DNA of 25,606 nt from an uncultured Lachnospiraceae bacterium (GCA_910585295.1 CAJUDE010000057.1:1-25606); one strand, 5' to 3'. Positions 1-8,663 are shown, counted from the first letter of the stretch. Notes: generated from the sequence alone by a model not told the origin. Numbers and translations are program-made.

Positions 1-145
1 CGGTTGCGTCAATTTCCAATAAGAAGCCCAGAACACTTAGAAATTCTTATAGCAGGGAACAATCGGAATAACCTTTCTGCATGATTGTGCAAATTGACGA
101 TAGAAATTTTAAAAACCACCTTTTGACACCCTAATCCTATAAAAT

Positions 146-175
146 AAAAAAGAGTTCGCGCGCGAACTCTTTTTT
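146..175 (-). terminator. Rho-independent terminator after dnaJ
   Basis: A perfect 30-bp palindrome with stem AGAGTTCGCG/CGCGAACTCT is flanked by A5 and T5 runs. It lies directly after the dnaJ stop codon and can end transcription on either strand. Bases 1-145 beyond it hold no ORF or motif I recognise. Confidence 0.92.
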
Positions 176-176
176 A

Positions 177-1358
177 TCACATATCTTCCAAGGATTCTTT
201 AATTTTCCCCATAAACCCTTTCTTTTTCCCATGTTTTTCTGTAGATGCCGCCCCATTTTGTTTCTTTAAGGACTGGCCGCTGGCTTCATCAAATTTACGC
301 AACGCCTCTTTTGCCTCTTCATTTAGGCCGGTAGGAACCTGGACTACCAAAGTTACATAATGGTCTCCCCGCAGGGAAGAATTGCGTAAGGATGGGATCC
401 CTTTCCCTTTCAGGCGTATCCTGGTATCCGTCTGGGTTCCCGGCTTCACGTTATAGAGGATATCGCCGTCAATCGTGCTGATACGCACTTCACCCCCCAA
501 TGCCGCCTGGGCAAAGGAGATAGGCGCTGTGGAATAAATATTCATATCCTGGCGTTGGAAAATCGGGTGCCTGCTTACATTTACCTCCACAAGCAAGTCT
601 CCCCTTGGCCCGCCGTTGGCGCCTGGCTCCCCTTTTTCCCGGATACGGACGCTCTGCCCATTGTCAATGCCTGCTGGAATGGACACTTTGATTTTCTTGC
701 GTTTTGCAATATAGCCAGTACCCCGGCAGTCTGGGCATTTCTCCTTGATTATTTTGCCTGTCCCATGGCAGTCCGGGCAAGTCTGCACATTCTGCACCAT
801 CCCTAAAAAGGACTGCTGGGTATAGACCACTTTCCCTTTTCCGCCGCATTTCGTACAAGTCTCCGGCGTAGTCCCCGGCTTCGCGCCTGTAGTATGGCAG
901 GTAGTGCATTCATCCTTTAATGTAATCTCAATTTCTTTCTCACAGCCAAATGCAGCTTCCTCAAAAGTGATGCGCACTGCCGCCCGGAGGTTTGCTCCCT
1001 TCATAGGCCCATTGTTTGCTGACCGCCTCCTGGAACTCCCGCCAAACAAATCGCCAAAAATATCGCCGAAAATATCGCCCATATCCATGCCGGAAAAATC
1101 AAAACCGCCTCCACCGCCCATGCCGCCGTCAAATGCCGCATGGCCAAACTGGTCGTATTGGCGCTTTTTATCTGGCTCACTTAAGACAGCATAAGCCTCA
1201 GAGGCTTCTTTAAACTTTTTTTCTGCCTCAGCATCACCTGGATTCATATCAGGATGGTACTTTTTGGCAAGCTGGCGGTATGCTTTCTTAATCGTTGCAT
1301 CGTCCGCATTTTTGTCCACTCCCAGGACTTCATAGTAATCTCTTTTCTGTTCTGCCAT
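177..1358 (-). CDS. dnaJ: Chaperone protein DnaJ (Hsp40)
   Basis: Cytoplasmic co-chaperone that stimulates DnaK ATP hydrolysis and delivers unfolded clients. The 393-residue protein has a J domain (about 5-70) with HPD at 35-37, a Gly/Phe-rich linker (75-107), and four zinc-binding CxxC pairs at 151-154, 168-171, 194-197 and 208-211. The two C-terminal substrate-binding beta domains follow. Length is normal for type I DnaJ. The first zinc repeat reads CTTCHTTG, where the family usually has CxxCxGxG, so one glycine is replaced; the other three repeats are canonical or nearly so. The start is supported by GAGGGAGC seven bases upstream. It is the last gene of the hrcA operon, 106 bases after dnaK, with a strong hairpin in the gap and a terminator right after its stop. 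Confidence 0.97.
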   Translation of the reverse strand: MAEQKRDYYEVLGVDKNADDATIKKAYRQLAKKYHPDMNPGDAEAEKKFKEASEAYAVLSEPDKKRQYDQFGHAAFDGGMGGGGGFDFSGMDMGDIFGDIFGDLFGGSSRRRSANNGPMKGANLRAAVRITFEEAAFGCEKEIEITLKDECTTCHTTGAKPGTTPETCTKCGGKGKVVYTQQSFLGMVQNVQTCPDCHGTGKIIKEKCPDCRGTGYIAKRKKIKVSIPAGIDNGQSVRIREKGEPGANGGPRGDLLVEVNVSRHPIFQRQDMNIYSTAPISFAQAALGGEVRISTIDGDILYNVKPGTQTDTRIRLKGKGIPSLRNSSLRGDHYVTLVVQVPTGLNEEAKEALRKFDEASGQSLKKQNGAASTEKHGKKKGFMGKIKESLEDM

Positions 1359-1414
1359 GATAAGCTCCCTCTTGGAATTGTATAAACGAACTATGTTTGG
1401 GATCTACCAGATAT

Positions 1415-1447
1415 CAGCACCCAGCCGTGCAAGCACGGCGGATGCTG
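1415..1447 (-). other. Long RNA hairpin between dnaK and dnaJ
   Basis: In the transcript, CAGCATCC-GCCGTGC, a TT loop, GCACGGC, a bulged T and GGGTGCTG form a 15-bp stem (one G-U pair) beginning about 18 bases after the dnaK stop. No T run follows, so it is unlikely to be a plain terminator. A processing or 3'-end stability element that sets dnaK above dnaJ is a reasonable inference. Confidence 0.6.
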
Positions 1448-1464
1448 TCCTTTGGTACATCGTT

Positions 1465-3330
1465 CTACACTTCTTTATAATCTGCGTCTACCACATCGTC
1501 GTCGGCGCTGCTATAAGATGCATCCCCCATATCTGGGCCTGCGCCTGCCGCTCCCTGAGCCGCCTGTGCATTTTCATACATCTTAGCAAATACCTTCTGT
1601 GCGCTCTCCATCAGTTTTTCTTTTGCTGCCTTCATCTCGCCGACCTGGCTGTCTGTCATATCTTCGGCTGCCGGATGCGCTTCAACCATTGCCTTTAATG
1701 CGTTTAAGTCTGCTTCCACTGCTGCCTTATCGCTTGCATCCAGGTTATCCCCAACCTCTTTCAATGCATTTTCTGTCTGGAACACAAAGGAATCTGCATC
1801 GTTCCTAGTATCAATCGCTTCTTTGCGCTTCTTATCCTGCGCTTCAAATTCTGCGGCTTCCTTTACAGCCTTCTCAATATCTGCATCGGACATATTGGAG
1901 CCTGCGGTAATTGTAATATGCTGCTCTTTCCCTGTCCCCAGGTCTTTTGCAGATACATTCACAATGCCGTTGGCGTCAATGTCGAACGTAACTTCAATCT
2001 GAGGCACGCCGCGCCTTGCTGGCGGGATCCCATCCAGGCGGAACTGCCCTAAGGATTTGTTATCCCGAACGAACTGCCGCTCACCCTGCACCACATTAAT
2101 GTCCACTGCCGTCTGGTTGTCTGCCGCGGTAGAGAAAATCTGGCTCTTCTTGGTTGGGATTGTGGTGTTCCTCTCAATCAGCCTGGTTGCCACGCCGCCC
2201 ATAGTCTCAATGGACAAGGACAATGGGGTTACGTCCAATAACAGGATTTCCCCTGCGCCTTTATCCCCAGCTAATTTTCCGCCCTGGATGGAAGCGCCTA
2301 ACGCCACGCACTCGTCTGGGTTTAAGGACTTGCTTGGGTCTTTCCCAGTAAGCTGTTTTACTTTATCCTGCACTGCCGGGATACGGGTGGAGCCGCCTAC
2401 CAGAAGCACCTGCCCAAGCTCAGAAGAGGTAATCCCCGCGTCTTTCAATGCATTCTGTACTGGGATTGCGGTACGCTCTACCAAATCATGGGTCAATTCA
2501 TCGAATTTCGCCCTGGTCAGGTTCATGTCAAAATGTTTCGGCCCTTCTTCGGTTGCTGTGATAAAAGGCAGGTTGATATTGGTTGTGGTAGCGGAAGACA
2601 ACTCTTTTTTGGCCTTCTCTGCCGCTTCTTTCAGCCTCTGCAATGCCATCTTGTCATTGGAAAGGTCAACGCCGTCTGTTTTCTTAAATTCTGCCAGCAT
2701 ATAATCTGTGATTTTCTGGTCAAAGTCATCGCCGCCCAAGCGGTTATCCCCGGAAGTGGACAATACCTCAATAACCCCTTCGCCGATTTCAATAATGGAA
2801 ACGTCAAATGTGCCGCCGCCTAAATCATAAACCATGATTTTCTGCTCTTTTTCATTGTCAAGTCCATAAGCAAGGGCTGCTGCAGTGGGCTCGTTGATAA
2901 TACGCTTTACCTCCATCCCAGCAATCTTGCCAGCATCCTTGGTTGCCTGGCGCTGCGCGTCATTAAAGTAAGCTGGCACAGTGATAACCGCATCTGTCAC
3001 TTTTTCGCCCAAGTAATTTTCTGCATCCGCCTTTAATTTCTGAAGGATCATAGCGGAAATTTCCTGTGGGGAATAATTCTTGTCATCAACGGCGCGTTTG
3101 TGGTCGGTACCCATCTCCCTCTTAATAGAAGAAATCGTTTTCTCTGCATTGGTCACTGCCTGGCGCTTTGCCGGCTCACCAACTAACCTCTCCCCTGTCT
3201 TGGTAAAAGCCACTACGGACGGTGTTGTCCTTGCTCCTTCTGTATTGGCGATAACCACCGGTTTACCACCTTCCATAACTGCCACGCAGCTATTTGTCGT
3301 TCCTAAGTCGATACCAATAATTTTGCTCAT
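1465..3330 (-). CDS. dnaK: Molecular chaperone DnaK (Hsp70)
   Basis: ATP-dependent cytoplasmic chaperone that binds hydrophobic peptide stretches and works with DnaJ and GrpE. The 621-residue protein begins with the nucleotide-binding signature GIDLGTTNSC at about 5-14 and carries the Hsp70 motifs VYDLGGGTFDVSI and VLLVGGSTRIP. The substrate-binding domain contains DVTPLSLSIETMGG. The C-terminal lid ends in an acidic tail, DDDVVDADYKEV, close to the usual bacterial tail. Length matches Gram-positive DnaK. The start has a strong GAGGAGGT site. It lies 72 bases after grpE and no separate CIRCE is seen here, so heat control comes from the operator upstream of hrcA. Confidence 0.98.
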   Translation of the reverse strand: MSKIIGIDLGTTNSCVAVMEGGKPVVIANTEGARTTPSVVAFTKTGERLVGEPAKRQAVTNAEKTISSIKREMGTDHKRAVDDKNYSPQEISAMILQKLKADAENYLGEKVTDAVITVPAYFNDAQRQATKDAGKIAGMEVKRIINEPTAAALAYGLDNEKEQKIMVYDLGGGTFDVSIIEIGEGVIEVLSTSGDNRLGGDDFDQKITDYMLAEFKKTDGVDLSNDKMALQRLKEAAEKAKKELSSATTTNINLPFITATEEGPKHFDMNLTRAKFDELTHDLVERTAIPVQNALKDAGITSSELGQVLLVGGSTRIPAVQDKVKQLTGKDPSKSLNPDECVALGASIQGGKLAGDKGAGEILLLDVTPLSLSIETMGGVATRLIERNTTIPTKKSQIFSTAADNQTAVDINVVQGERQFVRDNKSLGQFRLDGIPPARRGVPQIEVTFDIDANGIVNVSAKDLGTGKEQHITITAGSNMSDADIEKAVKEAAEFEAQDKKRKEAIDTRNDADSFVFQTENALKEVGDNLDASDKAAVEADLNALKAMVEAHPAAEDMTDSQVGEMKAAKEKLMESAQKVFAKMYENAQAAQGAAGAGPDMGDASYSSADDDVVDADYKEV

Positions 3331-3402
3331 AATAGAGACCTCCTCATATAATATAAAACTAATTACATTGTCTGCTTCTGAAATAAGGTATGTTCCGGCG
3401 CC

Positions 3403-4089
3403 TTACTGCACAACAGCTACCATGCTATGCCTTACCACGCTTTCCCGGTACATATACCCTTTCTGTAACTCTTGGGCCACAATCCCAGATTCATATTCCT
3501 CATTTTCCACCTGCATCACTGCATTGTGGAATTCTGGGTCAAACTCTTTCCCCACTGCTTCCATGGGCGTTACTCCCAGTTTTTCTAACTCTGCCATCAA
3601 CTGCTTATATATCTTATCCATTCCCTGTGCAATTGGGTCTTCCTTTGCATCTTCTGGAACAGCGGATAACCCCCGTTCAAAATTGTCCACAACCGGAAGG
3701 ATTACCTCAATGACACTTTTGGCGCCTATCTCAAACATCTGTGCCTTTTCCTTCTCTGTACGCTTGCGGAAATTATCAAATTCTGCCATCTGCCGCTGTA
3801 ACTGGTCAGTCAGCTCGGCAATTTTTTCTTCCTGCTTGTTTTTCTTATCTTTTTTCTTAAAAAACCCTTTTTTGCCTTCTTCCTGCCCTTCTTCAGACGG
3901 CTCCTCACAAGTTTCCCCTTCTTGGGGGCCTTCTTCTGTTTGTGGCTCGCCTTCCGGCTTGTTCCCTTCTTCTAACTCCCCTTCTGCTTCCTCTTCCTCC
4001 AAATTGCCTGCTTGCTGGCCCTCCATTGCTTCCATTTCTTCCATTTCTTCCTGGCCTTCCATTGCTTTCTGCTCTTTCTGTTCTGCCAT
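3403..4089 (-). CDS. grpE: Nucleotide exchange factor GrpE
   Basis: Exchanges ADP on DnaK. The chosen start (MAEQKEQK, 228 residues) has AAAGGTG seven bases upstream; a longer in-frame reading would overlap the hrcA end and is less likely. Roughly the first 75 residues are unusually rich in glutamate and low in complexity, followed by a Lys-rich stretch (KKGFFKKKDKKNK). After that comes a typical GrpE coiled coil (QMAEFDNFRKRTEKEK) and the C-terminal beta domain, ending with the family motif around GYMYRESVVRHSMVAVVQ. The acidic extension is longer than in many GrpE proteins; acidic tails of variable length are common in Clostridia. It sits 13 bases after hrcA, between hrcA and dnaK as is usual. 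Confidence 0.96.
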   Translation of the reverse strand: MAEQKEQKAMEGQEEMEEMEAMEGQQAGNLEEEEAEGELEEGNKPEGEPQTEEGPQEGETCEEPSEEGQEEGKKGFFKKKDKKNKQEEKIAELTDQLQRQMAEFDNFRKRTEKEKAQMFEIGAKSVIEVILPVVDNFERGLSAVPEDAKEDPIAQGMDKIYKQLMAELEKLGVTPMEAVGKEFDPEFHNAVMQVENEEYESGIVAQELQKGYMYRESVVRHSMVAVVQ

Positions 4090-4102
4090 ATCTTTCACCT
4101 TT

Positions 4103-5143
4103 CTATTTTTTTCCCGGCTTTCTAAATACGGTGTCAAGCTGTATCTTTAATGTTTTCAGATTGTCCATTACATTTTCATAATCCATACGTTTGGGCCCGA
4201 TAATCCCAATGGTGCCTGTCATCCCTTCCCCCAACTGGTAAGTGGCAGTTACCACGCTGCAGTCCTTCATGTTCTGGATGGGGGATTCCGCCCCAATATA
4301 CACCTGGATCCCTGTCTCTTCTTCAGAGGCCAAAGCCTCATTCACCAGGCTGATTAACTGCTGCTTCTCCTCAAAAGTATTCAGTAACTCGCTTGCTTTC
4401 CTTGAATCGCTTAATTCTGGATACTTTAAAATATTTGTGGTCCCACTGGTATAAACCTCAAGTTCCTCATCCTCCTGGATCACGCCTGCTAAGGCGTCCA
4501 GCACATCTCCCACAATATTGCTGTGGATTCCCGCCTGTTCCTTTAACTTCGCTATGGTCCCAAGATTGATCTGTTCTGCAGACAGCCCGTTTAGGCTGGT
4601 ATTCAATAAGATGTTTAATTTCAGCAATGTCTCATTATCTAAGGCTTCCCTTGTAGAAATCATCTTATTCTTCACCAGATTGCCTTCCATCACAATCACC
4701 GCCAAAAGCTGCTCTTCATCTACCTGGGACAATTGGAGGAACTTTACCTTATTGCGGTGGAAGGAAGGCGCCGTAATCATCGCAGTATAATTGGTGTTGG
4801 CGGCAAGCACCTTTGCCATTTGCTTTAGCACCTGCTCCATGCGCTCTGTATGCTCTATCATAAATTCCTTCATCTCAGTGACTTCCCGGTCTTTTTCCTT
4901 CATCAGGTTATCTACATAGAACCGGTACCCCTGGTCGGAAGGGATGCGCCCAGCAGAAGTGTGGGGCTGTAAAATATAACCAAGCTCTTCCAAATCTGAC
5001 ATTTCATTGCGGATGGTTGCAGAACTTAAATTTAAATCCGAATATTTGGAAATCGTCCTGGAGCCTACCGGCTCCCCAGTATCCAAATAATTCTGGATGA
5101 TCGCATTTAAAATTTTCCTTTTCCTTTCATCCAGCTCTTTCAT
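4103..5143 (-). CDS. hrcA: Heat-inducible transcription repressor HrcA
   Basis: Repressor of class I heat-shock genes; it binds CIRCE and is kept active by GroEL in studied Firmicutes. The 346-residue protein has an N-terminal winged helix (MKELDERKRKILNAIIQNY, then GEPVGSRTISKYSDLNLSSATIRNEMSDLE), the conserved HTSAGRIPSDQGYRFYVD segment at about 60-77, and a GAF-like dimerisation and insertion region. It ends with a family-typical IGIIGPKRMDYENVMDNL. Length is normal. It is the first gene of the operon and lies directly downstream of a perfect CIRCE element, so it represses itself together with grpE, dnaK and dnaJ. Confidence 0.97.
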   Translation of the reverse strand: MKELDERKRKILNAIIQNYLDTGEPVGSRTISKYSDLNLSSATIRNEMSDLEELGYILQPHTSAGRIPSDQGYRFYVDNLMKEKDREVTEMKEFMIEHTERMEQVLKQMAKVLAANTNYTAMITAPSFHRNKVKFLQLSQVDEEQLLAVIVMEGNLVKNKMISTREALDNETLLKLNILLNTSLNGLSAEQINLGTIAKLKEQAGIHSNIVGDVLDALAGVIQEDEELEVYTSGTTNILKYPELSDSRKASELLNTFEEKQQLISLVNEALASEEETGIQVYIGAESPIQNMKDCSVVTATYQLGEGMTGTIGIIGPKRMDYENVMDNLKTLKIQLDTVFRKPGKK

Positions 5144-5197
5144 TCCAATCCTCCTGCAAAATGTCCCTTCTTTTCATACAAGGCAATTTTTCTTTTG

Positions 5198-5224
5198 TTA
5201 GCACTCGGCTTGTTGGAGTGCTAA
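5198..5224 (-). promoter_or_regulatory. CIRCE operator
   Basis: An exact match to the CIRCE consensus: TTAGCACTC, nine bases, GAGTGCTAA. It lies between the promoter and the hrcA start. HrcA binding here is established for the family. Confidence 0.97.
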
Positions 5225-5237
5225 CATCTATGTACAT

Positions 5238-5266
5238 AAAATAGCACTAACATTTTTTCTTGTCAA
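5238..5266 (-). promoter_or_regulatory. Sigma-A promoter of the hrcA operon
   Basis: Minus-strand TTGACA (5261-5266), a 17-base spacer and TATTTT (5238-5243). CIRCE starts 13 bases downstream of the -10 box, around the expected transcription start. The spacer also holds GTTAGTGCTA, which resembles part of a CIRCE half. Confidence 0.85.
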
Positions 5267-5319
5267 GGGAATTTTGGGAATTTATAATTTCTTTATAATT
5301 ATTATTTATTTTCACCTCA

Positions 5320-5676
5320 TCATTCCTGATAGGATACCCCTTTCACAGAAGAAATCCGTATCAGCTTGTCTTTCTGTGCCTTTGGCGTTTGAATACGGAC
5401 CAAAATCCATTTGGGGTCTATATCCAGCAAAATTATTTTATTTTTCCCACTGACACTGAGCAAATCCATATCTTCATCTTCATAAAAATCCAAAAACACT
5501 TCTTTCCCGATGCATGGCGCAAGAACCTTTGCGATATCCTCTTTCGTGCCGCCTTGCCCCAAGCGCTGCCCGCCAGCCCAATCACGTTCTATCCGGCGCA
5601 GCTTAGAGGCGACTGCGCTTACCTGACAAAATGCAAGCAGCCCTAAAATTGCCCCTACCTTATATAAGAAATCCAT
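5320..5676 (-). CDS. Small membrane-anchored protein sharing a domain with the adjacent XRE regulator
   Basis: I do not recognise a named family. The start used (MDFLYKVG, 118 residues) has GGAGGC eight bases upstream; a longer reading would overlap the upstream gene. Residues 4-22 form one hydrophobic membrane segment, followed by a basic and polar linker. Residues about 47-118 then match the C-terminal part of the neighbouring regulator. Both contain IGK/VGK, then FYEDE..D, a W-[IV]-x-V strand, a lysine-rich turn and LI-x-[IL]SSV near the end. The gene begins 13 bases after the regulator, so the two are almost certainly co-transcribed. A plausible reading is a membrane partner that binds the regulator or the same ligand; this is inference. 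Confidence 0.75.
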   Translation of the reverse strand: MDFLYKVGAILGLLAFCQVSAVASKLRRIERDWAGGQRLGQGGTKEDIAKVLAPCIGKEVFLDFYEDEDMDLLSVSGKNKIILLDIDPKWILVRIQTPKAQKDKLIRISSVKGVSYQE

Positions 5677-5689
5677 AAATACCGCCTCC

Positions 5690-6154
5690 TCACTCAACAA
5701 TTTCAAACGAAAGCACCGATGAAAGGGCAATCAATTTTTTTTGTTCCTTCTTTTTATGCTGCACTGTGACTTTCACCCAATTCCCCTCAAAGCAATCTAC
5801 GCTGCAAATTTTATCCAACATATCAAAGTCTTCCTCATCTTCATAAAATGAGATTCGGACATTTTTCCCAACAATCCCAGAAAGCAGCTTTGTGACAGAA
5901 CTTCCTTTTTCCAATGGCTCCGTCCTTTCTAACGCAAAACCTCCATCTTCTGCTGGCAGATTCTCCTGCAAAAGATAGTCGCAAGACACATGCAAAACTT
6001 TAGCCAGTCCAGCCACCTTCTCAATATCTGGAAAGGCCGCCCCAGTTTCCCACCTGGATACCGTCTGCCTTGTGACAGACATTTTATCTGCCAGCTCCAC
6101 CTGAGTGATTCCCTGCTCCCGCCTCGCCTGGGCGATTCTTGTACCAATTTCCAC
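5690..6154 (-). CDS. XRE-family transcriptional regulator with unnamed C-terminal domain
   Basis: A 154-residue protein with an N-terminal Cro/C1-type helix-turn-helix at about 5-61 (IAQARREQGITQVELADKM, then VTRQTVSRWETG), a short linker, and a C-terminal region (88-154) shared with the next gene. The start codon is GTG, with GGAG ten bases upstream. It resembles the many Clostridia HTH proteins whose C-terminal half is a small sensor or partner-binding domain. No operator or clear promoter was found in the 170-base gap upstream. The C-terminal domain duplicated in an adjacent membrane protein suggests that the pair works together, possibly by sequestering the regulator at the membrane; that part is inference. 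Confidence 0.88.
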   Translation of the reverse strand: MEIGTRIAQARREQGITQVELADKMSVTRQTVSRWETGAAFPDIEKVAGLAKVLHVSCDYLLQENLPAEDGGFALERTEPLEKGSSVTKLLSGIVGKNVRISFYEDEEDFDMLDKICSVDCFEGNWVKVTVQHKKKEQKKLIALSSVLSFEIVE

Positions 6155-6297
6155 AATTGACGCTCCTCTCTCCTTTTGTTTCCATCAGCATAACCCAACC
6201 AGTATTTTTATACAAGCAATTTCCATGCGCCTATGCAACGTCATGTGTTACATTTTACAAAAACCCCTCAATTGCCGCTGATTTTAAGCTTCCAGGC

Positions 6298-6334
6298 GCT
6301 GGCATGGCGGCGTTGCGATAACTGCTATGCCAGC
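6298..6334 (-). other. Hairpin overlapping the permease stop codon
   Basis: GCTGGCAT (6298-6305) pairs with ATGCCAGC (6327-6334) around a 21-base GC-rich loop that contains GGCGGCGTTGCG. The same 12 bases occur in the centre of the palindromic repeat at 9528-9685. There is no adjacent T run on the minus strand; the nearest is GGGGTTTTTG about 25 bases further on. It may be a degenerate repeat copy or a weak terminator. Confidence 0.4.
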
Positions 6335-8661
6335 AGGGACCGAGGCGCGATTTTCCTAATGCGCAGCGACATCAGGCATGCCGCCAGAAAAGCAAACGCA
6401 ATCAGGGCAAGCCCTGCGGCTGCGACAAACCCCACAGGCACACGGAATGAGCAGTACACAATCCCAATATCCCTTAAAAATATGGCAGTCAAGGGATTGA
6501 TAATATAGCAGCTTCCGACAAGCCCCACAACAGTGGAAGCCACTACTGCCGGCATAAAGCTTAATGCGGTCTGGACCACAAGCTGCGCTGTGGTAAAGCC
6601 CAGGGACTTTAAAATTCCATATTCTTTCCTCTTGCGGTTCAATATCGCACGCACCAGAAGATATATAACGAACACAATAATAAGGGCGCTAAGCAGCAAA
6701 ATTGCAACCACAATCACTGTCATAAGGGAAATATATACCACAGATATCCCATGGATAATTTCATAAATATTCTGGGTTTGGTTGGCTTTTTTGCCAAATT
6801 TCCTGCTGAGTTCCTTATTAAAAGCTTCTATCTCTATCCCTTTGGAAAGGTCCATGTAATAACTTAAGTCGTTCAGGCTCCCAATTCGCCCATACCCTGC
6901 CCGTGTCAAAAGGCAGTCTTTCCCCAAGTTATTAGAAAGCTGCGTAAACCCTGTGATAAGATAGTTTGTTTCTTTCCCTCCTATGCCCAGCCTAATTTCA
7001 TCGCCAAGTTCCCATCCTTGTTCCCTGGCGTATTTTATGGCTACCGCCACTTCATTGTCAAATTCTGGGAACCTGCCGCGGACCACAACTTCCTGGTTAT
7101 TTACCTTAGAAAAATCATCACATATATTGACTATCAGCTCTGCCCCGCCTATATGCCCCACCTTCTGGGTATGGTACAAATAAACTTTTTCTACCCGGCT
7201 GTCTTTTTCCATTTCCTCTAGGAATTCCTTTTCCGCCCCTGCATTGATATTGATACAAGCGTCGGCTGTTTCCCCTGCTACAAGGTTTAAAAATGGAGTC
7301 ATGTCCATAATCATATTTTCCAGCATCAGCCCAGAAAATACGATAATCAATGACAGCATGGACATCGTAATGCAAATGGTCACATTATATTTCATCCCTG
7401 ATAAAGTCGTTTTCAAAGCCAAAGCTGCGTTTAATGGAAGCTTCGCCCGGTCCAGTGGAATATGGTTGCGCTGGAAACTGTGGGCCTGGACCCCTTGCCG
7501 CAGGGCGTCAATCGGCGGAATTTTCTTTATCCTGCGCGAAGGCAGCCAGACCGTAACTGCCACTGCGCTGCATAACACTGCTAACGTAATCAAAAAAAGC
7601 TCTGGCTGCATATGCACCTTATAGGGGATGCCCGTCTGAGAAACCATCATATTATTCACGCCTGGAAACACAGCATAGGAAAGCGCCATGCCAACAACGG
7701 CGGCAACAACGGCAATGCTTACAAATTGCAGCTGCAGCATTCCCATAAGCTGCCTGCTCTGGTAGCCTGCCGCTTTCCATACCCCCAGGTTCCCCATATT
7801 TTCCTGAATATAATTAATAATATTAGAAGCCACAACAACAAGGATAATCAGCAGGACAAAACACGCCATGGCGCTGATTACGCCCGAACAAATCATCTGG
7901 GAAATATAACGCGACTGGGAAACCAGCGCATAAGAATTGCTTGTGGTTGGGATGTTTGGATATTTCTCAGCTATTTTATGGTTCAGCATCGCCTCAAACT
8001 CCTCACTCCCAGACTTATCCAAAAGCCGCACGGAAACCAATGTAGAGCTTTGCGCATACCCTTTCCCCTCCAGTTCCTGGTACGCTTCCTTTGTCAGAAG
8101 AATTTCACATATCCCACAATTATGCGACCCTGCCATGGCGCTGTTAAAAAAACCGCATACTTGGTAACTTAACGTATGGTTCCCAACGGTAAACGAAACG
8201 TTTTTTCCCACAGCAAGCTCCCCTGTTTTGAATATCATAGGAAGGAAAACCCCTTTTGCAAATTCGCTTTCCTCCACAAATTCAATTTTCCCAATGGGCC
8301 GGCTGCATGCACTTTGTTTGTCCATCATAAGGAAATTTGTGAATGCCTCCCCGCCATTATATGGTATGCTTCCCTGCGCCCACATAACATCATCCATATA
8401 GTACTCTGCCGTACGGCTATCTTCCTCCAATATCTGGGAAATATATTCTCTGACGCCTTCGGAATTATCAGCCGCGCAAACTGCCACATGCTCGGCATTC
8501 AAGCGCTGGTGGCAGCGGTCAAAATTCTGCCTGTAATCCAGGCTTAACATCAGCCACAAGTTCATCATCGCTGCCGCAAGCAGAATCAGGACAAACTCTG
8601 CCGCCGTCTGTCCCTTTGCCTTTCGCAAATTTGAGCGGATAAGCACGATATATTTTGCCAT
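6325..8661 (-). CDS. FtsX-like ABC transporter permease
   Basis: Membrane half of a peptide-type ABC exporter. The start used (MAKYIVLIRSNLRKAKGQTA) gives 778 residues and lies two bases after the ATPase stop; a GGTGGTGAG ribosome site overlaps that stop. It has an N-terminal membrane segment followed by a large extracellular domain (about 40-240). A three-helix FtsX domain follows (around SGVISAMACFVLLIILVVVA and on). A second extracellular domain precedes a final FtsX domain (SVVYISLMTVIVVAILLLSA and on) with the typical RKEYGILKSLGFT loop. The duplicated FtsX layout fits MacB/BceB-like or lipoprotein-type transporters of two-component-controlled operons. The substrate is unknown; antimicrobial peptide resistance or efflux is the usual inference. 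Confidence 0.9.
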   Translation of the reverse strand: MAKYIVLIRSNLRKAKGQTAAEFVLILLAAAMMNLWLMLSLDYRQNFDRCHQRLNAEHVAVCAADNSEGVREYISQILEEDSRTAEYYMDDVMWAQGSIPYNGGEAFTNFLMMDKQSACSRPIGKIEFVEESEFAKGVFLPMIFKTGELAVGKNVSFTVGNHTLSYQVCGFFNSAMAGSHNCGICEILLTKEAYQELEGKGYAQSSTLVSVRLLDKSGSEEFEAMLNHKIAEKYPNIPTTSNSYALVSQSRYISQMICSGVISAMACFVLLIILVVVASNIINYIQENMGNLGVWKAAGYQSRQLMGMLQLQFVSIAVVAAVVGMALSYAVFPGVNNMMVSQTGIPYKVHMQPELFLITLAVLCSAVAVTVWLPSRRIKKIPPIDALRQGVQAHSFQRNHIPLDRAKLPLNAALALKTTLSGMKYNVTICITMSMLSLIIVFSGLMLENMIMDMTPFLNLVAGETADACININAGAEKEFLEEMEKDSRVEKVYLYHTQKVGHIGGAELIVNICDDFSKVNNQEVVVRGRFPEFDNEVAVAIKYAREQGWELGDEIRLGIGGKETNYLITGFTQLSNNLGKDCLLTRAGYGRIGSLNDLSYYMDLSKGIEIEAFNKELSRKFGKKANQTQNIYEIIHGISVVYISLMTVIVVAILLLSALIIVFVIYLLVRAILNRKRKEYGILKSLGFTTAQLVVQTALSFMPAVVASTVVGLVGSCYIINPLTAIFLRDIGIVYCSFRVPVGFVAAAGLALIAFAFLAACLMSLRIRKIAPRSLLA

Positions 8662-8663
8662 GC

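Noticed and set aside
1..145. Left edge of the window as part of a gene
   Set aside because: No sustained reading frame with coding character on either strand; insufficient length to assign anything.
2057..2704. A 215-codon plus-strand ORF inside dnaK
   Set aside because: Antisense to a fully conserved dnaK; composition is that of a shadow frame.
3080..4150. A 356-codon plus-strand ORF antisense to dnaK, grpE and hrcA
   Set aside because: Serine/proline-rich and cysteine-rich shadow of the coding strand, with no domain and no ribosome site; grpE and hrcA are certain on the other strand.
5689..5730. Longer N-terminus (MPFHRCF) for the small membrane protein
   Set aside because: It would overlap the regulator gene and lacks a ribosome site, whereas the internal ATG at 5676 has GGAGGC at the right distance.
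7612..8172. A 186-codon plus-strand ORF inside the FtsX permease gene
   Set aside because: Antisense of a continuous permease reading frame; no recognisable protein features.
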